This document shows, in pieces, positions 1 through 7,533 of a stretch of DNA of 20,754 nucleotides. How positions within the stretch are numbered: position 1 is the first letter of the stretch; every line of letters starts with the position of its first letter. The notes under the pieces were generated by a model. It was not told the origin of the DNA. It saw nothing but the letters and a program-made list of their open reading frames with translations, and did no database searches. Both the position numbers and the translations under genes were made by a program. Source of the stretch: Candidatus Omnitrophota bacterium. Its GTDB lineage: Bacteria; Omnitrophota; Omnitrophia; Omnitrophales; JACROU01. Where the stretch lies: assembly GCA_016206875.1 (NCBI GenBank), contig JACQQR010000140.1:1-20754 (forward strand). Reading direction: 5' to 3'.

Positions 1-3000
1 AAATAATAATCCACATCCGCTCTTACAGAATCTTCAGCTGCCTGATCAAAACCCGCTTCCGCATCACGTAATTCCAAAAACGTGCCCATTTTCTGTGCGT
101 AACGCTCGTGCGCAAGCTGGTAAGCATCCAGTGCCAGATGATACTGATCCAGCGCCAATTCACGAATCTTCTTCGCTGCCCGCCACTGGACAAACGCAGT
201 GGCTGCCTCTTGCCGGATTCGGTTCGCCCACTTTTCTATTTTCTTTTTTGCTTGCGCTTCCTGGGCTTTTGTTTTTTTTAATTTTCCTTCTATTTGAAAA
301 CCGTCGAAAAGAGGGATTCTCACGCCGAAACCAACAGCCCATTCTTTTTTGGGCACCAGACTTGTGTCATCCAAAATTCCGGTGCTTGCCACCGCTGAAA
401 TCCGAGGAGCATGCTCCAACTGCGCGGAGCGTCTTGCCGCTTTTGCCGCTTCGTAAGAAGCCCTGGCGGCTTTAAGTTCCGGACGCCGTTCTAACGCCTG
501 ATTCACAAAATCCGACATAGATTGTTCCAGATCCGGCAGGGATTCTTTCGGAATCTCGCAATGAAATGGAGTCATATTCGGAGAACCTATTAACTCTTTC
601 AAGAAGGCGAGTGAATGTCCGTAAGCAGCATTTTCCCGGATCTCATTCATCTCGGTTTTCCGAAGTGACGCCTTGGTGAGATTCAGTTCAATCGGGGATG
701 TTAATCCGGATTTCAAATAACTACCAATTTCCTCGAGCAAACCCTTCTGCTCGGATTGCCTGTCCTCAAGGACTCGCACCAAATTCCGATGAAAGGATGC
801 CTTTGCGTAAGCACTCAGAATCTTAAGTTTCAACTCCATCTTCTCCTGAGTCACTTCTTCTTTCCGGGTATTGGCTTCCTTTTTTACCGAGCTAATCATG
901 AAAGCCGTTCGGCCAAAATCAAACAACATCCAGGAAGCATCAAAACCTCCCGCAAAATTTTTCCGAAAAGGAGAATTGACTAAACCATTAATTCCCAATG
1001 CTTGCGAAGAACCCCCCAGGCCGTAACTACTCATCCCGGACACATTCACACGAGGTAATATTTCAGAACGGGCAATGGTTACATCCGCTTTGGATTCATC
1101 CACTTTGGATTTGGAAACTGCTATGTCAGGATTTTGTCTGAATGCAATGTCCAGCACTTCTTCAAATGAGAGAACTGGAGCCATATCTTTTCCCTGAAAA
1201 AATTCATCGGCATGAGCGGGGCGGGTCAAGAAGAGAATCAGAAGGAACATTCCTAACGTTTTTCCGGTCCGTTTAAAGAATGAAATTTTTTCAACGCCCG
1301 CATAGAGAAGCGGGAGCACCAGAAGTGTTAAAATCGTCGACACAAAAAGCCCTCCGATGACTGCACGGCCTAAAGGCACATTCGCTTCCGAACCGTGCCC
1401 CATCCCAATCGCCATGGGAAGTAGTCCCAATAAAGCTGCGATGGTCGTCATCAAGATGGGACGAAACCGGATTCTTGCCGATTTCAAAGCGGCTTCTTCT
1501 ATAGGCACTCCCTCGCTCTTCAACCGATTGGCAAACTCAATCAACAAAATTCCGTTTGAAACGGCAATTCCAACCATAAAAATTACACCGATGAATGACT
1601 GGATGTTAAGCGTCGTCTTCGTTAACCACAGCATGAGAAATACCCCGACGAGTCCCATCGGAACGGAAAATAAAATTAGAAGAGGATCTCGAAAAGAACG
1701 GAACTGTCCCACAAGAATTAAATAAACCAAAATGACAGCCAAGATGAGCCCGCCGCCTAAATTTTTAAACGAATCCTTCATCGTCTTCATCTCCCCTTTT
1801 TCGTAGACATAATAGCCTTCCGGAAGTTCGATATCGCGGATTGCCCGATTAATCCGAGAAGCGATTGCTCCGACATCCCGGCCGCTCGTATTCACGAAAA
1901 CATTCATCACACGCCGGATATTGTCATGACGGATTTCTGATGGAGCTTTCGTCTCCTTAAATTGGGCAATTTCCTTCAAACGAACCACTTGGACTTGATT
2001 GGCCCCCGTAATTGGAAGTTCTTTTAAGGTATCAAGACTTCGAATGAGCTCTTCCGGATATTGGGCGCCCAGAAAATAATGGTTGCCGTTTTTGGGATCA
2101 ATCCAGAAAGCAGGTTTGAAATTGACACTGGAATTAAAGGCAGTCACCATATTTTTTACCACCTCATCCACCGTAAGCCGCTTGGCTGCAATGGCATCCC
2201 GATCGAGCTCGACTTCGATCTGGGGATAATTGATGCGTTCCTGAATTCTCACATCCCGTGCCCCGCTGACTTGCTTGGCCTGCTCGACAATTTTTTCAGC
2301 AATCCCATGGATAATTCCAAGGTCTTTTCCTGTTACTTGAATATTGATGGGAGAACTGCTCCCCATGTTGAGAGCGGCTGTCAATATTCCTCCCGTATTA
2401 ATGGCAACTTCAAGATCAGGAAATTTTTCCATGAAAAATTTTCGAATCATTTCAGCGTAGGCTTCGGAAGATTTTTTTCGGTGTTTCGACAATTCCAGTT
2501 CAATGAAGGCGTCACCCGGACCCGAGTTCGGAGTGTAAGCAGCCGGCCAATCGTAAAGAATACCGATATTGGTAATCATCGTTTCGATATTTTTATCGCC
2601 CAGCAAGTCCGAAAGTCCTTTTTCAACTTTAGCCATCGTCGCTTCTGTTTTTTCAATCCGGGTTCCGGTTGACATGCGAACTAAAAGTGTCAGATGACCC
2701 ACATCGGCCCGGGGAAACAATTCCTTCCCCAATAGCGGATAAAGCATCATAGATACAGCAAAAAGAATCATGACGGCTCCAAGAGTAACTTTTTTGCGCT
2801 TCATCAAAAATGCGAGAGTGGATTGATATCTTTGCGCCAACGAATCCAACACACCTTTTTTTTCTGCGCGGGCATGGTTTGCTTTGGCTTTTAGAAATTT
2901 GGAGCAATAAAGCGGGATAATCGTCATGGAAACCACGTAGGAGGCGAGAATCGAAAAGGTAACACTCTTGGCCAAAGGGGTAAAAAGAAATTGTCCGATT

Positions 3001-4361
3001 CCCGTAAGAAAAATTACGGGGAGAAACACAATCACCGTTGTCACCGTAGCCGCAAGAACAGGCATCGAAACTTCTTTTGCCGCCTTGAGCGCCGCCTCTT
3101 TCCCGGTAATACCCATTTCGTGATAGCGAAATGTATTTTCGATCACAACAATCGAGTCATCAATGAGACGCCCAACCGCAAGAGCCAGTCCACCGAGCGT
3201 CATCGCATTGATCGTTTCTTTCGTGGCATAGAGACCTAAAAAACAAAATAAAATAGACAAGGGAATCGAAAGAAAGACCACAAAAGAAGCGCGGAGATTT
3301 GCCAAAAAGACGACAACAACAATTGCCGAAAGAAAACCTCCAAGCGCAACTTCTTCACCTAAGCTTTCAATCGCCTTTCTCACAAATCGAGATTGATCTG
3401 CGACAACTTTAAGCACCATTCCTTTTGGCAGACGTTCCAGAAGCGATTTCAAATCTCCTTTGATGGCATCCACGATTTGAATCGTATTGGCGCCCGGTTG
3501 TCGATAGATGGGAATATAAACGCGGCGTTTGTCTCCGATTCGAACTACATTGGTTTGAATCTGATGGCTGTCCTGGACCTTCCCTACATCACTGATGCGC
3601 AGAGGAACTCCATATTCAGCCCGGACTAAAAATTGATTCATCTCATCCACCTTCGAGACCATTGCATTACTGACAATTTGATAATCAAAGTCACCGAATT
3701 TGACATTTCCCGTGGGAATCATCACATTTGATTCAAGCAGCGTATTGACAACATCCGTACTCGAAAGATGACGCTCGGACATTTTGTAAGGATCCACATA
3801 AGCAAGAATTCTGCGGAGTCTCCCTCCATAAACGGCAGGGGCAATCACGCCCGGAATACCTTGGAGCATATTGCGTAAATCAAAATAGGCCACGTCATAT
3901 AGTTTTGTCTCATCCATATCGGGATTATCCACCGTGAGAAGAGCGAGCGGAATGCTTGCAGTGGGATCAAAAGGCATCACCATTGGGGGAATGGTACCGG
4001 GCGGCAGGTAGTAAAGGTCGGACATCGCAAATGAAGTCACTTGAGACATCGCTGTATTAGGATCGATATCCGATCGAAAAAAGTCTTTGAGAATACTCAC
4101 TCCCGTCATCGATCGGGACTCTTGATGGGCAATGCCATTGGATTGTCCTGTCCAACGCTCAAGCCGGGTCGTTATATCCTTTTCAACAATGTCAGCAGGC
4201 ATTCCCGGATAGAGGGTAAGCACCTGAACAGCCGGAATTCTAAACAGAGGAAGAATGTCCTTGGGCAGTTTGAAATAACTGACCATCCCAAGAATAGTGA
4301 CCAAAAGTGCGCCGACGATTACCCAAAATGGTTCTTTTAAAGAAAATTCCTCGAGTCGCAT
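1..4361 (-). CDS. RND efflux permease fused to a TolC-type outer-membrane channel (partial, runs off left edge)
   Basis: One frame stays open from an ATG at 4361 (GGAG ten bases upstream) to the left edge, over 1450 codons. Residues 1 to about 1025 are an inner-membrane RND (HAE1-like) drug/proton antiporter. A first transmembrane helix follows MRLEEFSLKEPFW; paired Asp 401-402 in RLIDDSIVVIEN match the TM4 proton-relay aspartates of AcrB-type pumps. After the last helix (LLVLPLLYAG) comes a basic stretch and then MFLLILFLTRPAHADEFF from residue 1038, a textbook signal peptide with an AHA cleavage site. From about residue 1055 the sequence is TolC/OEP-like: LSFEEVLDIAFRQNPDIAVS, then a second half starting FVNQALERRPELKAARASY. 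No stop separates the two halves. RND-TolC fusions are known to me from CusA/CzcA proteins of Bacteroidota; here the permease is closer to the HAE1 type. No membrane-fusion (adaptor) protein lies upstream; it may lie beyond the left edge. Substrate unknown. Confidence 0.9.
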   Translation of the reverse strand, partial: MRLEEFSLKEPFWVIVGALLVTILGMVSYFKLPKDILPLFRIPAVQVLTLYPGMPADIVEKDITTRLERWTGQSNGIAHQESRSMTGVSILKDFFRSDIDPNTAMSQVTSFAMSDLYYLPPGTIPPMVMPFDPTASIPLALLTVDNPDMDETKLYDVAYFDLRNMLQGIPGVIAPAVYGGRLRRILAYVDPYKMSERHLSSTDVVNTLLESNVMIPTGNVKFGDFDYQIVSNAMVSKVDEMNQFLVRAEYGVPLRISDVGKVQDSHQIQTNVVRIGDKRRVYIPIYRQPGANTIQIVDAIKGDLKSLLERLPKGMVLKVVADQSRFVRKAIESLGEEVALGGFLSAIVVVVFLANLRASFVVFLSIPLSILFCFLGLYATKETINAMTLGGLALAVGRLIDDSIVVIENTFRYHEMGITGKEAALKAAKEVSMPVLAATVTTVIVFLPVIFLTGIGQFLFTPLAKSVTFSILASYVVSMTIIPLYCSKFLKAKANHARAEKKGVLDSLAQRYQSTLAFLMKRKKVTLGAVMILFAVSMMLYPLLGKELFPRADVGHLTLLVRMSTGTRIEKTEATMAKVEKGLSDLLGDKNIETMITNIGILYDWPAAYTPNSGPGDAFIELELSKHRKKSSEAYAEMIRKFFMEKFPDLEVAINTGGILTAALNMGSSSPINIQVTGKDLGIIHGIAEKIVEQAKQVSGARDVRIQERINYPQIEVELDRDAIAAKRLTVDEVVKNMVTAFNSSVNFKPAFWIDPKNGNHYFLGAQYPEELIRSLDTLKELPITGANQVQVVRLKEIAQFKETKAPSEIRHDNIRRVMNVFVNTSGRDVGAIASRINRAIRDIELPEGYYVYEKGEMKTMKDSFKNLGGGLILAVILVYLILVGQFRSFRDPLLILFSVPMGLVGVFLMLWLTKTTLNIQSFIGVIFMVGIAVSNGILLIEFANRLKSEGVPIEEAALKSARIRFRPILMTTIAALLGLLPMAIGMGHGSEANVPLGRAVIGGLFVSTILTLLVLPLLYAGVEKISFFKRTGKTLGMFLLILFLTRPAHADEFFQGKDMAPVLSFEEVLDIAFRQNPDIAVSKSKVDESKADVTIARSEILPRVNVSGMSSYGLGGSSQALGINGLVNSPFRKNFAGGFDASWMLFDFGRTAFMISSVKKEANTRKEEVTQEKMELKLKILSAYAKASFHRNLVRVLEDRQSEQKGLLEEIGSYLKSGLTSPIELNLTKASLRKTEMNEIRENAAYGHSLAFLKELIGSPNMTPFHCEIPKESLPDLEQSMSDFVNQALERRPELKAARASYEAAKAARRSAQLEHAPRISAVASTGILDDTSLVPKKEWAVGFGVRIPLFDGFQIEGKLKKTKAQEAQAKKKIEKWANRIRQEAATAFVQWRAAKKIRELALDQYHLALDAYQLAHERYAQKMGTFLELRDAEAGFDQAAEDSVRADVDYY

Positions 4362-4469
4362 AGTTTTAGAGCTCCGAAAAATTAAATTCGTTTGGAATGG
4401 AAGAAATGAAAAATCAATCGAAAGAAGAAAAAATCGCGCCTGAAAAAGGCAGAGTTTTCCTGTGGAAGA

Positions 4470-4841
4470 TCAAATGCGGAAATTTGAATTTAGCTGAAAG
4501 ATGGGTATAGTTTGAAACGAAATGATTCTCCGGGGAGGAGAACGATCTGTTCCGTAAAAATCTTTTTCACAAAATGGCCGGCTGGCAAGTCGATTTGATA
4601 GAGAGTAAGAGTAGCTAATTTGTTGAGACTCGAAAATTCGAACAGAGGGCAAATGGTCATAAACATCTCTAAGAATGGCACAAGGATGATGTGGCTTTTT
4701 GATCTTGTCCATTTGCATTGAAAATAGGGATTCCTTAAGATAAATCTTGTCGGGATCGGGAGGGCAATAGTCCCACGCGCTCATGATGAGAACAAAACTG
4801 AATGCGGATGCCAGCAGGAAGGAGATGAATCGCCGATTCAT
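4470..4841 (-). CDS. Hypothetical small protein with signal-peptide-like N-terminus (uncertain)
   Basis: A 123-codon frame begins MNRRFISFLLASAFSFVLIM, a convincing Sec signal with a basic n-region and a long hydrophobic core, followed by WDYCPPDPDKIYLKE. It contains few Cys and no family motif that I recognise. There is no clear Shine-Dalgarno sequence before the ATG, unlike the neighbouring genes. A second frame inside it (4490-4681) also reads like protein (SSLNKLATLTLYQIDLPAGH), so the gene may carry a frameshift near 4650 or the C-terminal half may be miscalled. It sits between a secreted protein gene and the RND-TolC gene, about 100 bases from each. Function unknown; it may not be a real gene. 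Confidence 0.35.
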   Translation of the reverse strand: MNRRFISFLLASAFSFVLIMSAWDYCPPDPDKIYLKESLFSMQMDKIKKPHHPCAILRDVYDHLPSVRIFESQQISYSYSLSNRLASRPFCEKDFYGTDRSPPRRIISFQTIPIFQLNSNFRI

Positions 4842-4945
4842 AAGAAGAACGTAACACCAAATAAAATAAATTTCCAGTGATTTTTACTTCTCTTCCTTAG
4901 CATAAAGTTATTTCCATTCCTCTCAAGACAACATAATCACGATCT

Positions 4946-5347
4946 CTAATCATTAGGGATTCTATTATCTTTATCATCATAAGTATAACGGGGCTTTCCG
5001 TTATCCTTATGAATACGGACTGCGGCAACATCCAGTTTTCCGTCATTGTCTTGAATATCAAAATCAAGATCAAGGATATCGCCCGTTTTCACGTCTTTCA
5101 TGTCGGTGCAGGAATAATAATAATTTCCTGTTTTTCCTACCCTCTCGTGAACGCGCACCAGTTCCAATCGCCGAGGTTCGTGGGTGCGCTCGTCAATCAC
5201 CAAAAACGCACCCTGATTTTTTTCCTGCGTCTGGATATAGCTGGCAATCGTTCCACGAAGATCCGTGGGCGTCGGACCCGCAAAAAGAAGCCCTCCCCAA
5301 AATGTCGTTGCACTAACCACCATGAAACTTGAGATCACTTTTCTCAT
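4946..5347 (-). CDS. Small secreted protein of unknown function
   Basis: The 133-residue product starts at an ATG with a strong AGGAGG nine bases upstream. Residues 1 to about 23 (MRKVISSFMVVSATTFWGGLLFA) form a Sec signal peptide, so the mature protein of about 110 residues is periplasmic or secreted. The mature part is charged and mostly predicted beta: it starts at PTPTDLRGTIASYI, has one Cys in NYYYSCTDMKDV, and a DFDIQDNDGKLDV stretch whose spaced acids recall calcium-binding loops, though I would not claim binding. The ending is KPRYTYDDKDNRIPND. I do not recognise the family. It lies downstream of the transglutaminase-like gene, separated from it by a palindromic repeat element that probably ends or processes the upstream transcript. 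Confidence 0.8.
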   Translation of the reverse strand: MRKVISSFMVVSATTFWGGLLFAGPTPTDLRGTIASYIQTQEKNQGAFLVIDERTHEPRRLELVRVHERVGKTGNYYYSCTDMKDVKTGDILDLDFDIQDNDGKLDVAAVRIHKDNGKPRYTYDDKDNRIPND

Positions 5348-5377
5348 TGTGCCTCCTCCTTTTATTTTAGAAATCCT

Positions 5378-5450
5378 GGATCCCCGCCTGCCTGCCGGTA
5401 GGCAAGGCTTGCGCGGAGATGAGTGGGGCGCAAAACACCGCGACCCCTCA
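5378..5450 (-). repeat. Two-hairpin interspersed repeat, copy 1, overlapping a stop codon and interrupted by a palindrome
   Basis: Read on the minus strand the element starts with the TGA stop of the transglutaminase-like gene: TGAGGGGTCGCGGTGT, then TTGCGCCCCACTCAT. This 32-base hairpin differs from copy 2 (17515-17546) at two positions. It is followed by a second hairpin, CTCCGCGCAAGC...GGGGATCC, that is split by about 21 extra bases at 5388-5408 (CTGCCTGCCGG on the plus strand, continuing TAGGCAAGGC). Those bases are a degenerate form of the CCTGCCTGCCGGCAGGCAGG palindrome at 11358-11377. There is no U-tract, so a classical intrinsic terminator is not supported. Confidence 0.8.
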
Positions 5451-6440
5451 TTTTAAATTCTTGTAAGAAAACTCCATTCGGGCCGAGCCGGCTATGACCT
5501 TGCCGTCGGACTCCACATAAGGATAGAAAAAGATATTCACCGGCTCACCTTTCTGGCGCGGCACGAGGTCAATATCACGCCCCATACTAATCAAAAACTT
5601 ATTCGGGTCAAAGCGGGCAAAATAATACGCTTGTTTCTCCGGATGCTTCCAAGCTTCGGAAGCATCCACTGGATTCCAGTTTCTTTTCTCGTCAGAAAAT
5701 TCTGCCCAGCAATGATATCCGGTAATAGCTCCTCCGGAATCCGTGGGAACTTGAAATCCTATTTTAAAGCGCGCGGGAATCTCCGCCGCATGGGCTACAG
5801 AAATAAAAAGAGAATGAAAATCTGTGCAGTTTCCTTTGCCAACCTCACAAGCTCTTCGTGTATCACCGCTCCCCCATCCCGGAGTGGTTTTGTCATATTG
5901 CATATGCGTGATCACATAGTTATAAATCGATTTGGCCTTTTCAGAGAAAGACGCCTTTGGGGAGACAACAGACTTGGCAATTTCTCTGATGCGGCCATCC
6001 TCTGACATCAGACGGCTAGGCTCGAGATATAAAGTGGTTTCTCCTTGAGCTGCCCTCTTATTAAAATAATTTCGATCTGTCAAAGCATGATACTGAATGC
6101 TGAAAGGAATTAAGGAACCAGCTTTTTCGGCCTTAAAGTAAACCATTTCATTTCCATAAATAGGTTCCCGGAAAATTTGGCATTTTACAGGCAGATTTAT
6201 TTTTCTTTCCAAAATTTTCTGACCCTCGCGGGAGCTGGCCAAGGGTATCCATACCTCGATTGCCTTTTCATGGACAGGTATTTTTATTTCTCCCTGATAA
6301 GTTAATTCAAATTCATTTTTTTCAGCGCGGCTTTGCGACGCGTCTTGAGCAAAAATGTGGGGCTGATAGACAAACGCCATCCCCAAAACCCAAAAAAACA
6401 AAAAGAAAAATAGTATTCGGGAGTCTTGGGGACGGTTCAT
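5448..6440 (-). CDS. Secreted transglutaminase-like (papain-fold) protein
   Basis: I chose the ATG at 6440 (330 residues), giving MNRPQDSRILFFFLFFWVLG and a signal peptide ending near HIFAQ, with AAGAGG ten bases upstream and 17 bases after the preceding stop. The frame is open further up to 6521, but that would overlap the upstream gene. The C-terminal half is a transglutaminase core with all three catalytic residues: Cys205 in GKGNCTDFHSLF, His243 in GYHCWAEF and Asp259 in WNPVDASEA. The N-terminal part (about 40-165) is the beta-rich domain usual before this core in bacterial secreted proteins (WIPLASS, EPIYGNEMVYFKA). These proteins act as cysteine peptidases or amidases, or as non-enzymatic scaffolds; the substrate cannot be told. 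The TGA stop is the first triplet of an interspersed hairpin repeat. Confidence 0.88.
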   Translation of the reverse strand: MNRPQDSRILFFFLFFWVLGMAFVYQPHIFAQDASQSRAEKNEFELTYQGEIKIPVHEKAIEVWIPLASSREGQKILERKINLPVKCQIFREPIYGNEMVYFKAEKAGSLIPFSIQYHALTDRNYFNKRAAQGETTLYLEPSRLMSEDGRIREIAKSVVSPKASFSEKAKSIYNYVITHMQYDKTTPGWGSGDTRRACEVGKGNCTDFHSLFISVAHAAEIPARFKIGFQVPTDSGGAITGYHCWAEFSDEKRNWNPVDASEAWKHPEKQAYYFARFDPNKFLISMGRDIDLVPRQKGEPVNIFFYPYVESDGKVIAGSARMEFSYKNLK

Positions 6441-6457
6441 CCTTATTAAACCTCTTT

Positions 6458-6706
6458 TTATATCGCGCATTGCTCCGTGGCCATTTTTTCCAGTTTCGCG
6501 GCAAGCGCAGGATTCGACCATTTCAATTCCGCAGCTGCTTCCTTTAAGGTTGCGGCATCGTCTTTGGTACCCTGAAGAGTAGTTCCGCCACTTTCTTCCT
6601 TAATCGTTGAACCTCCGTGCTCACCGGAAAAAACGGGATTCGTCGGCAACGTGAATATACCCAGAGCCATCAGCAACATCATTGTGATCCGTGTTAACTT
6701 TTTCAT
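6458..6706 (-). CDS. Small secreted hypothetical protein
   Basis: This 82-residue product has a strong AGGAGG seven bases before its ATG. Residues 1-27 (MKKLTRITMMLLMALGIFTL, ending in a VFSG cleavage site) form a signal peptide. The mature 55 residues have a Gly/Thr-rich start (GEHGGSTIKEESGGTTLQG) and then a helix, DAATLKEAAAELKWSNPALA, ending in KLEKMATEQCAI with one Cys. I do not recognise a family. It lies 38 bases after the hydroxylase gene that ends the arsenic operon and 17 bases before the transglutaminase-like gene. It could be co-transcribed with either, but its secreted nature fits the transglutaminase gene better. Confidence 0.78.
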   Translation of the reverse strand: MKKLTRITMMLLMALGIFTLPTNPVFSGEHGGSTIKEESGGTTLQGTKDDAATLKEAAAELKWSNPALAAKLEKMATEQCAI

Positions 6707-6744
6707 TTTACTTCCTCCTTTTAGTTATTTTCCTCTACTGATTG

Positions 6745-7533
6745 TTATGAAGTTATAAAAGGCGCCTTCGCAAATGCCGGCACGGATAAATCTGTTTCAC
6801 GGCCTTCCTCAAGGCCCAAAAGTTCCATTTCTTTTACAGCGGGTTCCTTGAGTGTTCCGAAAATACGATCCCAGATAAGAAAAATGGTTGAGTAGTTGCC
6901 ACTGCGTGTTCTTAAAGAAACCGTGTGATGGCTGGCGTGAAGCCGCGGCGTCATGTGAATCCATCTGATTTTCATTTCCAACGGATCCGGAAAATCGATA
7001 TTGGAATGGTGGAACTGGGCATAAGCCGTAATCGCGGCCTCAAAAATCATGAACGCCGCAAGCGACGGGCCCCAGAGCAATATCCAAATCGCCTTCACTC
7101 CGTATGAAAGAAGCAGTTCAATAGGATGAAAACGAAGGGATGTCGTCACATCCACTTCCGTGTCGATATGATGGGGTTTGTGGAATCGCCATAAAAATGG
7201 AATGACGTGACTCCATCGATGCCACCAATAATTGAAGCAATCAAACACAATCAAAGTGGCGGCAATTTCCCAGAAACCGTGAAGCCCCAGCCAGCGGGAA
7301 ATGCCCCATCCTTTTGCCCCTACGAAATCAATCCAGAAAAGCAGAGGGCCAAAAATAAAAAGGCGCGTCAAAACGGTATTGAATACGCTGATGAAAATAT
7401 GGAACATCCATCTTTTCGAACGCTTCTCTTCCCACACTCTCACCGGCCACAAAGTCTCCGCCACGCCCATGAAAGTTAGGACAAAAACAAACAAAATCAA
7501 ACGTCCGATATTTAATTCTGCGAATCCAATCAT
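6745..7533 (-). CDS. Fatty acid hydroxylase / sterol desaturase family membrane protein
   Basis: The 262-residue integral membrane protein carries the eight-histidine di-iron signature of the family: HRWSH (105-109), HKPHH (118-122) and, near the C-terminus, H193 with LHASHH (198-203), plus FHHSN (174-178). Several hydrophobic segments flank these (about 11-29, 45-70, 88-104 and 143-165). Members insert oxygen or a double bond into lipids or break alkyl-glycerol ether bonds, using O2 and an electron donor at the cytoplasmic face of the membrane. Its ATG follows the TAG stop of the glycosyltransferase directly (TAGATG), so it is translationally coupled to the arsenosugar genes. I infer that it modifies a lipid partner or lipid-linked arsenosugar. 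The specific substrate is not visible. Confidence 0.9.
   Translation of the reverse strand: MIGFAELNIGRLILFVFVLTFMGVAETLWPVRVWEEKRSKRWMFHIFISVFNTVLTRLFIFGPLLFWIDFVGAKGWGISRWLGLHGFWEIAATLIVFDCFNYWWHRWSHVIPFLWRFHKPHHIDTEVDVTTSLRFHPIELLLSYGVKAIWILLWGPSLAAFMIFEAAITAYAQFHHSNIDFPDPLEMKIRWIHMTPRLHASHHTVSLRTRSGNYSTIFLIWDRIFGTLKEPAVKEMELLGLEEGRETDLSVPAFAKAPFITS

Noticed and set aside
2061..2672. Plus-strand 203-codon frame
   Set aside because: It lies wholly opposite the RND permease, has no family features and no ribosome site; it mirrors codon structure of the real gene.
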